Below, piece by piece: positions 45,809 through 57,672 of a stretch of 64,000 nucleotides of DNA (position 1 is the first letter of the stretch; every line of letters starts with the position of its first letter). The stretch covers positions 186,001-250,000 of the forward strand of contig MU405238.1 in assembly GCA_022836615.1 (NCBI GenBank), given 5' to 3'. The notes below the pieces were generated by a model. That model searched no databases and had not been told where the DNA came from. It worked only from the letters and a program-made list of their open reading frames with translations. Origin of the DNA: Annulohypoxylon bovei var. microspora. Lineage: Eukaryota; Ascomycota; Sordariomycetes; Xylariales; Hypoxylaceae. Both the position numbers and the translations under genes were made by a program.

Positions 45809-47229
45809 TCAAGCTGGTCCCCGTCCATCGAAAAACTCCTCGTCCAAGAGGCCTAGTAAAGCTTTCTGGCCTGCCCACTGTTCCTCGGCAGCAGGTCTTA
45901 TCTGGTCGGGGGGCAGCACGAATCCAAAGTCGCCTGTATCTCGAAGTTCGATAGTGTATGAGAACTCCGCACGACCGGTGGCATATACATGATCAGGTGC
46001 TGCACCCGTCGTAACATACAGCACAGCACCGCTAGGGCCAAAAGTGAATGTCGTACGTGCGTCGGAACTATCCCTAATACTTTCACTCACTACGCTGGCC
46101 GCTTTGGTCCATTTGCCTAACTCCGGTGCATATAATGTCTCCTTATACCCGAACGGAGATAGAATATACTGCCCGTAGCTATGCCAGTCGATGAAAAGCT
46201 TGATGCCAACCTTATCACGCAGCTGCCGCACAAGTTTGTCCAATCCCTGGGTCTCTGGGGCATCAGAGGGTGCCTCGCCCCTATAAACCTCAGAGCAAGG
46301 ATTAGTCGAGGCGCCTTGGGGATTTGCATCCCATGCGAACTCCCAGTTTCGGTTGATATCGCGACCAATACAAGATTGATCTCCAGGAGGTGGTGGCTGG
46401 CGGTTTTTACGCCATAAGCGATTTGCTGTTTGTGAGTACACAAATCCTTTAAACTTTTAGTTGGCGAGAATCTCTCGGGTTGGGGTAGCGTAAGACGTAC
46501 CATCTGGGTTCACAAACGGGATGATATAAAAGTCATATTTATCCAAGAGCGAATGAGTGAGGTTGTCACCATTATTATAAGCAGTGATAAGTTGAAGAGT
46601 TATATACTCGACGACCTAGGACGTTGAATATACTGTCTTCGTAACAGGGCTTCGTTGTCGTTGCTTACCGGCGACGTGATCCATTCCCTAGCATGCACAT
46701 TCCCATGATAAAGCACCACCGGCTTACCAGGCCCGCTTGCACCCCACAGGTGAAGGCCGTAGAGATCTCTTCCCTCATACGAAGTGCCAGACGATATGAG
46801 TTCTGAGTTGTCTGGGAAAGATCGTTGCAAGTCTTCAAAATATTGGATATGATCCTCGTAATCATGATATGAATCATACCATGAGAGATTCCCAGCTTGT
46901 CGTTGCCAGACAGATTTAGTGACCGATTCTGCCGCAATTGAGTCTGCTAGATTCTCATGCATGACTTTATATTCAAGATCAAGTGCCTCGAAAGAGGCAA
47001 TTTGATCAGGGGAAACAAGAACATCGATGTGTTTGTAGATGTCGTGATTCCATTGCTCATAAGAGATATTCGAGAGCTTCCCCTGTACGAGGGACGGTCG
47101 CCCATGCGTGTTTATTCGTAGTACCTTATATCCATCGTAGGTTATGGCGTCTATCTGGTTGACTTTAGGAGGTGCAGCAAGGCTTGCGCCGAGCGAGATT
47201 AGCACGGGAAGCCACCGGATGGATTTCAT
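45809..47229 (-). CDS. Secreted zinc carboxypeptidase, peptidase family M14
   Basis: Three exons: 47229..46669, 46615..46501 and 46446..45809, giving 437 residues. Introns of 53 and 54 nt are phase 0 and phase 1. There is a signal peptide (1-18) and an inhibitory propeptide (about 22-110) containing the carboxypeptidase activation-domain style V-L-R-I-N. The catalytic domain follows: zinc ligands His179 and Glu182 in H-A-R-E-W, and third ligand His314 in F-I-D-W-H-S-Y-G-Q. The substrate-binding R-D-I-N-R-N-W is at about 254-260, and the catalytic Glu392 is in Y-T-I-E-L-R-D-T-G. All key residues are present. It removes C-terminal amino acids from peptides outside the cell. It is divergently placed from the stomatin-like gene. 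Confidence 0.95.
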
Positions 47230-48125
47230 AGCGAAGATGAGAGCAGAAGATTAGAAGTTGACCGGATGGAAACCAGGTATAGTTCTCAATTGTGCCATCA
47301 TCTTTTTATATCTATTTATTCGTACGTACACTCAGACCTACCTATGTAGGTACCATTGCATCAAGGCTAAGTGATTTTCAGCAGAATCAAGACGAGATCT
47401 CGTTAGCCAAGGTTAGCAATACGTAGTAGCATTCACAACTAAAGCACTCTACATCCGCGCCTTCAAGCCGGCCATATGCCCAAGAACATGCAGAGTGATT
47501 GAGTACCGGTGTATTTGGAGAGACTGCCAAGCTGCCTGCATCTCTGGGTATGACCCTACCTTCCAGATTCACTCGCAGTGCCATCTTCGCGATTCTCAAC
47601 AATAATTACGCAAAATCGTCGAAAAACCAAATCTCTTCGATCGACCAATTCATCACTCAATTTGGACTGTGCGGAAGTGTAAAGATAGTCATAGAAAATA
47701 CGCATATTTTCAGTAGATTATAGCCCATTTCTTAATAGTGAATCAATTGATGAAATAGAGAAAAGATAGAAGATTGAATGATCAAAGGGAAAAGGGGGGT
47801 GGCGGGGGTGGCTTAAAATTTTATGGGTATTTGTATATCTAATACAGTAATATCTAACTAAGCCTGCTATGCGTATAACAAAGTTTTTGTAATTTGACAT
47901 GGTCCGAGCTCCCCAAGTAAACTCCGAGGCCCCAATCAATTATCCAAGCAATTTGAAGCTCTTAAAAAAAGAAAATGTCATCATTGTGAATTACTTTTTT
48001 AAGCTCTCAGTCACACACTCGTTCCCAGCGCGCCGACTCGACTTTTGACGTGGCTCTCAGCTAGAATCCATAAGAACGAGAGTAACGGAAGCGTGTGGAA
48101 CGTGGATCGTGGAACTTCAGCAATC
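47230..48125. other. Divergent promoter region
   Basis: Shared upstream region of the carboxypeptidase and the stomatin-like gene. A G-rich tract near 47,789-47,811. No gene. Confidence 0.5.
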
Positions 48126-49417
48126 ATGTCGCTGACCAGAGCTGACAAGATCGTCTCGTCGGCCCTACGGCGAGGAGCCACACGACAAACAGCTCGAGCA
48201 CTACTAGCACCGACCCTCACCTTAGGAGCTGTCCGAACATTCCAAAACACCAGCAAATCCTCCGCCCCGTCGCCATCCGGTCTCAGCGGCCTCGGCACTA
48301 TTCCGCCCTCCTACTTCCAGCGCCCCTCTCTCCCCGCCAACACCATCATCCGCTTCGTACCCCAGCAGACGGCATGGATCGTCGAGCGCATGGGCAAGTT
48401 CCACCGCATTCTCGAGCCCGGTCTGGCCATCCTCGTCCCCTTCCTCGACCGCATCTCCTACGTCAAGAGTTTGAAAGAAGTGGCCATAGAAATACCTAGT
48501 CAGAGTGCCATTACGGCCGACAACGTCACGTTAGAGCTCGACGGTGTCCTGTTCACGAGGGTCTTTGACGCATACAAGGCCAGGTACGTCTTCCCCACGG
48601 CCCCCTCCCCCATACCTCCTACACACATTATAGCCGCAGCTCAATCAAGCCTATCTAACACCACCCCTCCAGCTACGGCGTAGAAGACGCCGAGTACGCC
48701 ATCTCGCAGCTCGCGCAGACGACGATGCGCAGCGAGATCGGGCAGCTGACGCTCGACCACGTGCTGAAGGAGCGCGCGGCGCTCAACACCAACATCACGG
48801 CGGCCATCAACGAGGCGGCGCAGGCGTGGGGCGTGACGTGCCTGCGGTACGAGATCCGGGACATCCACGCGCCGGGCGCCGTGGTCGAGGCCATGCACCG
48901 CCAGGTCACCGCCGAGCGCTCCAAGCGCGCCGAGATCCTCGAGTCCGAGGGCCAGCGCCAGAGCGCCATCAACATCGCCGAGGGCAAGAAGCAGAGCGTC
49001 ATCCTCGCCTCCGAGGCCCTGCGCTCCGAGCAGATCAACCGCGCCTCCGGCGAGTCCGAGGCCATCCTCATGAAGGCCCGGGCCACCGCCCAGGGCATCG
49101 ACGCCGTCGGCCGCAGCATCAGCCAGGGCGGCGCCTCCGCCCAGGGCGCCGTCAGCCTGAGCGTCGCCGAGAAGTACGTCGACGCCTTCGGCAAGCTGGC
49201 CCGCGAGAGCACCGCCGTCGTCGTCCCGGGCAACGTCGGTGATATCGGGGGCATGATCGCCACGGCCCTCAGCGTGTACGGGAAGGTGGGCGACGCCCAG
49301 AGCCGGACCATGGCTAAGCAGCTGTTGGAGAAGAACAAGTCGGAGGAGCCCGAGGATGAGACGAGCGTCGTGGACTCGATGGTGAGGGAGTTCGATAACA
49401 CGGCCCGTAGAAAGTGA
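48126..49417 (+). CDS. Stomatin-like protein 2, mitochondrial SPFH/Band 7 family
   Basis: Two exons, 48126..48583 and 48673..49417, giving 400 residues. The intron splits a Ser codon in phase 2. The first about 35 residues are rich in Arg, Ala, Thr and Ser with no acids after the start, as in a mitochondrial presequence. The SPFH domain runs from about residue 75 (F-V-P-Q-Q-T-A-W-I-V-E-R-M-G-K-F) to about 235, with L-E-P-G-L, S-A-I-T-A-D-N-V and the Y-G-V-E-D-A-E-Y-A-I-S-Q-L-A-Q-T-T-M-R block. A long charged coiled coil (R-A-E-I-L-E-S-E-G onward) follows, and then the stomatin-like-2 C-terminal extension. Family members scaffold cardiolipin-rich inner-membrane domains and protect prohibitin and respiratory complexes. 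Exon 2 is strikingly GC-rich compared with exon 1. Confidence 0.95.
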
Positions 49418-50146
49418 AGGGAGAAAAAGAAAAAGATGAGCTAAGTCGGTTGGCGAGGCTCTACGACAGAGAAGACGTTACCCTTTACGAAGACATGAAG
49501 GTGGGGGAGGGGGGAATGAAAGGAATAGGTGGGATAAGGGATGGGATGAGATGAAGATAAGTGCATGAGTCAGTAAAAAGGTCACTGTAACATCAACAAA
49601 AAGCAAGCTCTCGTCGTATCTATCGAAAAGGAGGTTGAGATTCTTTGCATTACTCGGCAGGAGGGGAGAAAGAGAAAAGAGAAATTCCAAAAATCGGCTG
49701 AGCACGGCGTCGGCGGGCACTGCGGTATAGCATTGTCATCATCATCATCATCACCATCATCATCGTTGGCATAATCTCCCTACTTGGGGCTTAAGTGTGT
49801 TATGTACGGATATGTAATTTTATGGCACTCATAAACGACCACGCAACTCATGGGGACGCGCAGAGACAGGTCAGGGACGTGGGGTCCCGGAGTTTAGGCC
49901 ATGTCAAATACTCAGGCGGTAGCTTCCCCGGGAATGTTAATAAAAAGTCTCAAGGATGAATATAAGTCTGTCTAATATAGGTACACAACTCCTCTCTAGA
50001 TCACGTTTTGGGTGCGTAGTTGTTTGTTTAACATTCATAAGAATCAGTTTAATTTAATCGTACAAACGCCGTAATGTAGCCCGAGAGCACCACTAGTCCA
50101 GTAACGTATCTTCGCTCTCGTCAAAGACCGCCAACGACCGCCAACC
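49418..50146. other. Convergent spacer with CAT microsatellite
   Basis: Between convergent 3' ends. Contains a (CAT) repeat at about 49,736-49,764. No gene. Confidence 0.55.
49736..49764. repeat. (CAT)n microsatellite
   Basis: About nine TCA/CAT units with one interruption (CACCAT). Confidence 0.9.
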
Positions 50147-53100
50147 TCAAATTCCCAATTCCGATCCAACAACCTCCAATGCCTTCGTCAGCAGCGCTAA
50201 TACGCCTTCATCCCCACTCGTGCCAGCGACGCTGCTCGCGCTGACTAGTAGTGGATAAAGCCTGAGCAAATGCTTCCGGTTCTCGCTTTCGACATTGGCT
50301 GTGTCTGGGATGGCCTCGGGTTCGCTCCGAAGCTCTACTAATCTTTCCAACATCCGCGATAGCTCCTTGCGTTGACTGAGCGGTTGCGGCATGCGACCAC
50401 GCAGCGGCTGATCTGCAATGTAGGCTCTTAGAGTGAGCGCTGCTCGCAGTATTAAGTACGGCGCAGCTGTTCTCGCCAGCCGCACATTTAGAGCGTGGGG
50501 GGATTCGAATGGCAAGTTCGCTGCCGCCGCCGACGCCCTAGGCGGAGGGAAAGCCGGCGTCGGAGGTTGAACTGTGATTTGAGGTGTTGATGCTTCACTG
50601 TGGTTGGTTACTAAGGCGAAGAGCTCATCTACGCATATGTAACACATCTTTTCGCGTTTGGCAGGAGGTGGATCGATCGTACGACCTCTCCGTGGTTTAT
50701 AAAGATTCGACAGCCCAGTTATATCACCTTCATCGCTTCCGTAGATAAGTGACGATTCGGTAGGGGCTGGCGTATGTATGATGGACATGCGGAATAGGTT
50801 TTCCGCAAACATCTTTCTCGTCTTATCTGCTACGACCTCTCCACCCAGAGAAGGGATGATAAGCTCACGGAGCTTTAAGAATGAAGCTATGTCGAAATCT
50901 TGGTCTTCTGCAATGTTGACCCGATCCGGCGGTGCATCGCAGTCTGCACTAACGACCCCATTGGCAATGGTGACAATCATCTCCCAGATATCCTGTAGCT
51001 TTGAGCGGGAGATGTCGAGTTTATGAAGTTGGGGGAGAGTCGCTTCAAGAATAACCAATGCAGACGTTGTTGATAGCTTCCAGGGTTGTTCTGTCCTTGT
51101 GATAATAGGGAAACGGTATTTAAGCACGATTGGTTTCGATAAAGCCGTGAGAGCGGTAAGGAATGCGCCATCGCTATAAATGTTTACATCAGAAGCATGA
51201 TTAACGATTAATGACTGAAGAATCGACATGCTAGCCTTAGACATAGCAACATAAGTGCGTTTTTGCGAGTTCCGTTGATTCGACATAGCATGTTCTTCTA
51301 GGAAGGCTAGCGAGATAAATTCGGAGGTCTGAGATATCACAGCAGATGGCGCCCCTGATAGGTCAGTCCGAAGCAATTTTATCACTTCTAGTACCTGCCC
51401 CTGCAAAGGCGTGACATGGTCGATATCAGCTACGTATGAGCCAGGCGTAGCCAACTGCATAACTTCTCGCAGCAGTGTTAACATTCGACGAATGCGATCA
51501 ACCGTAAGGTCAATTTGTATAAGCCGATATACGTCACGGAGGGCCGCAACGTAAGCGAGAAGACAATTCTGGTTGTCCGCGATCTTGCCGGTATTGCCTT
51601 TCTTAGAGACAGGGACGCCGCGAGACCACAGATCCCATGCCAGGTCAATTGTTGTCTTGTTGAAATTCTGTTTTGTGCCGTTCTGACTACGTGAAAGCAT
51701 CTGGGTTAATGCTTTGAATGTTGCTGTGCTAATCTCGAGAACTTGGAAATCGAGTAGAGAAGCGAAATGTCCCAAGAGTTGCTGCCAGTATGAATTGAAT
51801 GTCGGATGGACAGTTAGCACATCGAGGTAATTGGCAAGGAGACTGGATATGCCGTTAAGTACCACGACAGCTGTGTCATGCCAATCGTGGCGGATTTTCT
51901 CATCGATGTCATGGTTACTAACATCTTCAAGTTCTTCTTCTATGGACGAGAGAAGTTTAAAGATGACGGACTTGATGCAGACGGACCATGCTTCAGGACC
52001 GAGTCTGTCTCCGTACGCATCAAATATTCGCAAAAGCGTCTGAATGGCGCCTAAATGTGCTATTAGCATAAGAATACGATAGGATACCGAAAGACCTACT
52101 ATTCCTTAAATCAAGTCTCTCGTCAGTTGTCACGGTAGTTAATCTCAATAAGAGAAGCATCCACAAGGCTGCGTCTGAAGATGCATTTTCCGCATTTGAA
52201 GCCTTCTCAACCAATGAGATACCATCGGGATCATCAACCAGACTATCAGTAATTGGAAGCAGTTTGCTTTTCCCAGACAGAAAATCAGAGAGTACCCAGA
52301 AGAACGTGACAGTCTAGTAAGAAAATATTAGTACGGTGGATAAGTGAACGCGAGCTTGTGTAGTGACTTACCGTGAGCGCAATATTTAAATCATCGTCCT
52401 GTGAGCAGAATTTGTACAAGGTATCAACAAGAATAAGAAAACATGATTTGGGTAGCGACCCAAGGAAGTCAGAGCAAATCAACTGCAGAGAATTGAATGC
52501 GGATCTAATGAGCTTGCTAGAGCGTGTGGTAAGGGTGAAGGCTTGGTCGCCAGCATCTCGCACGCTGTCATTGATGAATCTTCTAGGAATGAAGATGCTA
52601 CCAATAACCTCGAACGTGATCTCCCAGCCACTCAGAAGCGCATCACCACAGTCATCAAGAAGGCTTTTGAGACCCTCGAGTATGACCTTATGAATATCAA
52701 TATCCGTCGAATGAGTGGCTACGGAAGCTGCACGATCTTCCATTTGTAGTGGGAGCAACGAGTCCCGGAGAGCTTCAAGAAGACGAAGTTGAACTCTACC
52801 CCGAGTTTCGTCATCGAAGCCGACGACGGATTTTGCTGCATCTAATGTAAGATGCACGAGAATATCTGCAGCGCGGTTCCGAATCGGTGCTGGCATAGGA
52901 ACGGAACTTAATGCGCCAATAAGTTCTGTTGTGATGCGCGTCCACCCCGACACATTTGGAGGGTAGCTTAAGAGTCTCTCAATGTTGATACTCGCAATTT
53001 CACCAATCTTTGCAAGGGCAAATTGATCCTCCTGACTAGGTCCAGCAGGGACTATAGTAGATATGCTAACAAGTCTCCGGTGCTGGCCACTCGGTGTCCG

Positions 53101-55738
53101 GAGGTTTGGTACTGGTGTTGCTAAAGAAGCCGATGATTGCGGCCGGCTTGGTGGCTCTGAAGCCTGGTCGTTTCGTTGGTCTAGTAGACCACAAATGGCA
53201 TCGACGACTTCCACGAAAGCTTCGTTGGGGAAATCGACTGTACTTTCAAATAATCTGGATGCCGCAGTTTCAACAGCCCTAATTTCGGTACTGAAATTGG
53301 CCAAAAGCGAAGAGGCTTCACTCTCCGCTCTTGGATCCGGACCCTTTCCGGCAATTGGAGTTCTACCGGGCGACTTGCCAGTCGTAAACAGTACGAAGTC
53401 GGCTTGTTGTAGAGTTTCTAAGACAATTGACCAAGAGGAGCTGAGTGTCGGCCCTAAAGCTATGCCTAGATTTAAAAGTGCTCGCAGACATAGGAGATTT
53501 CGAGTATTCAAAGTTTGAGGTATCGTGTTAGCGTCCATAGATGCCTGTCGTTGTCTCTCGCCAGCGGCGCCTACTGGAGTTACTAGATTGTCAACACTTA
53601 GAAGGCCTCTAGCATTGCCTAGGATGCTGTTCGGTACCTCGGAAACGGGGCTGGGTGCAGTAGGCTTGGATGCGCCAGTGTTGGAGCAAGCAGTGAATAC
53701 ATTTGGCGGCACAGCTGCTTTGCCTAAAGTGGTGAGGAAAGCATCTCTTGGGGTTGCAAGGTGAAGTAATCCCGCAACGTGGGCGAATTTCTGAAAGGCT
53801 CTAACGAGGCCGTGGTAGTATTCCGAATCGAGCGCAGCATAAAGAAAGGTAGAACATGTTGCGAGGATAGCCGGCCAGCACTCATCGATGATAGCCGCAC
53901 ATATCTCGACCTCGGTATGTAAAGGATGGTCTTTCACAGCTAGAGGGTTGATAGGCACTGGATTCTTCTTGAACGACCCAGATCTATCAAGGGAATTCTG
54001 GGTGGCTTTTCTTTCTACAGCAGTTTTGAGGGTAGTGCTATCATCATCAATCAAGCTAGGAGAATCTCTCCCCGTTTCTGATTGCTTGGCATTGCGTTTG
54101 CGTGCTCGATTGTCGGGAGGGACTGTGAGTGGCAGGATAAATTTAGCCAATCCCTCAGATAATGAAGTAATACAGGACAAGGTCAGTGCATAGATGTAAG
54201 ACTCCGGAACCAAAGGTGGTTCGGTCTTGTCGAGCTGGTCAATGTAAGCAACTCTGACCGTACTCCATTGGGTGCTAATTCCAGTATTGCCACCCTCGCT
54301 AACAGATCCGCCGATTATTCCAGTGACACCACTAGCCTCCAGCATTGCCTGATCTGACGAACCTCCCATATTTGCATACGGGTTGGCTACGGGGATGGTA
54401 GACTGGTGGCCCAGGCCAATTACCACGGGTCTTTCTGTGCTGACTCTAACAAATGTGGCGGTCAGATTTTTGAGAACGTCCTTCTCCCCCTCTTTAGCAT
54501 CGTAAAACGAGAAAATACGCCTGAGAAGAGGAGGCTCAGAGAATATACCCCGGAATACCTCCATGCACAATGCTCTTCTCCAGGCAGCCGTGTCTTGATC
54601 TAGTAATTGAGTGAGTGTGTCAAGAGCTTCACCACCCTCCGATGGCAAGATCTCCAGATGCTTCCTTAGTAACGTATATAAAATACGGACAAGACGCACG
54701 GAAGTTGCGAAGTTCGGCTTTCCAGACAATGACTTAATGACGAAAGGCATCACCCTAGTGCGGAGTATATGTGCCTGTTCTGGGTGATGTGAGTCAGTGA
54801 AAATGGTAGCATGCTGGCTCAAGACTGATTCTATCAACTCCAAGCCGAATGTCTGGGGAAGTCCAGTAAACCGGAGGTATTCTGGCCGTTGATTCTCTGT
54901 CATGAGGCAGATATCTTGAAAGATGCGATAAGCATCCATAGATGCCGCACGAAGTCGAACGACGCCATCGCCAGTAGGGGCATCGCCAACAAATTTCTCA
55001 TCGGATGCTGATTCTACGCGACATTAATTTCAGGGTTGCTAGTTAAGCCAAGGTCAAACTCACTATCCTCGGCCGCTACTTTCTCAAATACGGTCATAAC
55101 AAGCTGCTGAAGCGTAGCAGCGGACGTATTGTTGACGATGCCATTTTTGGTTGTCTGCAGAATAAAACAGATATTCAGGGCAGTGACGAGTAGATCTCCT
55201 CGGATTTCCTTAGAATAGTTCTGGAGTAATGTTGGTAAAGCCTGTAGGATCTTAAGCTGAACATCCAACCCAGCAGAAGTCGCCTCTCGTAAGGCCTCTA
55301 AGACCGGGCTTAACTTGGAGCGCGGGAGTGCCGTCACAAGAACGAGGCGTGACAGGCAGACAATGGCTATTCCGGTAAACTTGGCATTTCTTGTACCACA
55401 GGCTATGACAAAAGGGTTGACAAAGTTGACCTTCTGAGAGAGTTCTGTAGTATATTATGAGTATTTATTTCTTATTGCCCGGCTAGTCTGGAACGGGAGC
55501 ATACCACCAGCAAGATGTGATTCACTTGTAGCACGGATTGTTTTAAGTTCTTCCAAAGACTTCTCAGCTGCCTGAACAATCAATTAGTATAGATTCATAT
55601 CATCATAGTTATTTCCCCAGACTGGTATTTTAATCGAGGGGGGTTTAAGTAGGTGCATGCCTGTCTAAGATCGTTGTGCTTCCGTTTGCTCTCTTGTATG
55701 AGATTGGTTAACTCCGTAGAGAGGAGCTGTGCGGTCAT
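50147..55738 (-). CDS. MON2: Mon2 homologue, endosome-Golgi trafficking scaffold
   Basis: Six exons on the minus strand: 55738..55661, 55571..55505, 55444..55064, 55013..52372, 52313..52100 and 52050..50147, giving 1,761 residues (the yeast protein is about 1,640). The start M-T-A-Q-L-L-S-T-E-L followed by E-S-K-R-K-H-N-D-L-R-Q-A-A-E matches the Mon2 N-terminal DCB region. D-A-Y-R-I-F-Q-D-I-C and L-E-L-I-E-S-V-L belong to the Sec7/BIG-related HUS-like region, followed by HDS/Mon2_C repeats. There is no Sec7 catalytic domain, as expected. The protein works with Dop1 and a phospholipid flippase at the trans-Golgi/endosome. The first intron appears to have a GC donor (CAG/GCATGC); the other four are GT-AG. 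A disordered, Ser/Pro-rich insert lies in the long exon. Confidence 0.93.
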
Positions 55739-56465
55739 CTTGGCCAATTAGGTTGAGTAGAATCCATCTGAGGAAGACCATAGAAGTTAGGAAACTAAAC
55801 AGTTAACGACCGAGTTTTCATGAGGTATCGAACAAAGATGAAAGTTATTAGTTGTTGAAGTGTAAGTCGTAAGCTTCAGAGCTTCTTGCCAGATTCGTCA
55901 CAAGTCTGCCACTTGCCAAGAAAATAGAAATGACTAAGCAGGGGTGAACCCATCAGTTTCAGCCACAGATGATGTGGCAGAATGATCTGAATGAGCAGTG
56001 AGTGACTCAAGCATATGACAAAATTACCTATGTACATAGAAAAATCAAAGAAATCATTACTGTGAAATAATTGATTTAAAAATGCACTTTGTAGTAGATC
56101 ATAAAGTTGTAGATATTTAATAAATAAATGAATACGTAGGTATTGTATTCTGGCTTCAAAGCACTGCACGACATAGGTACCTAAGTACCCTTAAACTTGG
56201 AACCTTAAAAACATTAGCAGGAAGGACCAGAGCGGCGGGACGCCTGACTTCTAAGGAAGTACCTATTAACCCCACCATCCCGCATCATTTATCTTGATCG
56301 CTGTAAGGCTGCGTTACCTACCTACTGTATCTTCTCTCTTACAAATTCACAAGCTCTATTTCGAGCACCACGATCGCATATAACAAGACGTAGAAGACTC
56401 AGTTTATAAATTCTTCCGACCGACAACGTCTTTCGCTACTCAATACATACTACAGCAAATCCAAT
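55739..56465. other. Divergent promoter region
   Basis: Between the starts of Mon2 and Mms2. Contains a TAGGTACCTA-type derivative at about 56,175. No gene. Confidence 0.5.
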
Positions 56466-57149
56466 ATGGCCAAAGTTCCCCGAAATTTCCGCCTCTTGGA
56501 GGAATTGGAAAAGGGAGAGAAGGGATTAGGAGCTGGTATAGTTTACCCCTCGTGGACGAGTCGCACTCGTCTTTTGGACCTGTATTATGGGCTTTTGCTG
56601 ACCTGCGATCTATGTTATGTGCGATAGAGGCATGCTCTTATGGCTTAGATAACCCGGAAGATCTCCTAATGTCCGACTGGAACGGCACTATCCTAGGACC
56701 TCCCCACGTTAGTTGCAACATGTGTGTTATATATTAAATCAAGAACCTGGGACTAATACGCGCGGTTCCAGAGCGTACATGAGAACCGAATCTACTCCGT
56801 CAAGATGCACTGCGGTGAGCAGTACCCCGACAAGCCACCCACGATCCAGTTTGTCAGCCAAGTCAACCTTCCCTGCGTCAACCAGAAGAATGGAGTGGTA
56901 GACCCAACCCAATTACCTTGCCTAGCGAACTGGAAGCGAGACAATACCATGGAGACCATCTTGATTGAGCTTCGAAGGTCAGTGTAGTTAAGAGATAGCG
57001 GAGGCTTCCTGGCATATTATAATGAGTTTATGTCAGAACTTATAGGTATAACGGCATGCTAATCATGGGTCAACTTTAGATACATGGCATCGAGCCAGTG
57101 CAAGAAGCTTCCCCAACCACCTGAAGGATCAGTCTATCCTGGCCATTAG
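56466..57149 (+). CDS. MMS2: Ubiquitin-conjugating enzyme variant Mms2
   Basis: Four exons: 56466..56535, 56628..56707, 56772..56977 and 57080..57149, giving 141 residues, the expected size. Splice phases 1, 0 and 2 all match. It has M-A-K-V-P-R-N-F-R-L-L-E-E-L-E-K-G-E-K-G, then M-S-D-W-N-G-T-I-L-G-P-P, then Y-P-D-K-P-P and L-A-N-W-K-R. The UBC fold lacks the catalytic cysteine motif, as in all UEVs. With Ubc13 it builds Lys63-linked ubiquitin chains, for example on PCNA in error-free post-replication repair. It is intact and conserved. Confidence 0.96.
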
Positions 57150-57672
57150 GATGGCCGTATGACCGAACTTGCGATGAGAGGTTTGAACTTGACGGACAAC
57201 ACGAAACCTCCAGCATCCTAGGTAGGGGGGCTAAAAAGAGGTTCAGATTTCGATTTCATTGTTTTTTTATCAGTACGATCGTACTGGTTCTTGTTAGACT
57301 ACCTCATTGCATCATAGCGAGGCCAGAATCGCGGAGGAGTCTCTAGTCGAGAGGGGTGGAAGGTTAAGTCCTGGAGTTTCGGCATGAATAAACAATGAAT
57401 TAACTATTATCCATTATCCATCAATTTCCTAAGACTATCCTCCATACATATACCATCGTGACTAGATATCAGTATGCTGCTCTTTACCAAATGTCCGTCA
57501 AGTACATATCCATATCTACTAGACGCGCACGTGATCCCGCGTGGCTGAATCAGCGCGGAAATCATTCCGTCCTATAATTGAATTTTAGAACTTCTTTCTT
57601 CAGATTCGATCTTACAAATTCAGAAGTAGACGAACGCAAGAGTGGCCAACACCCGAAAGCCTCGATGCCCAT
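57150..57672. other. Spacer
   Basis: About 520 bp between co-oriented genes. No gene or repeat recognised. Confidence 0.5.

Noticed and set aside
24671..47229. Whether the enzyme-rich middle region is a secondary-metabolite gene cluster
   Set aside because: No polyketide synthase, peptide synthetase, terpene cyclase or prenyltransferase is present; tailoring-type enzymes alone do not support it.
48673..49401. Long minus-strand open frame opposite stomatin-like exon 2
   Set aside because: Antisense shadow in GC-rich DNA; the + strand frame carries the conserved Band 7 protein.
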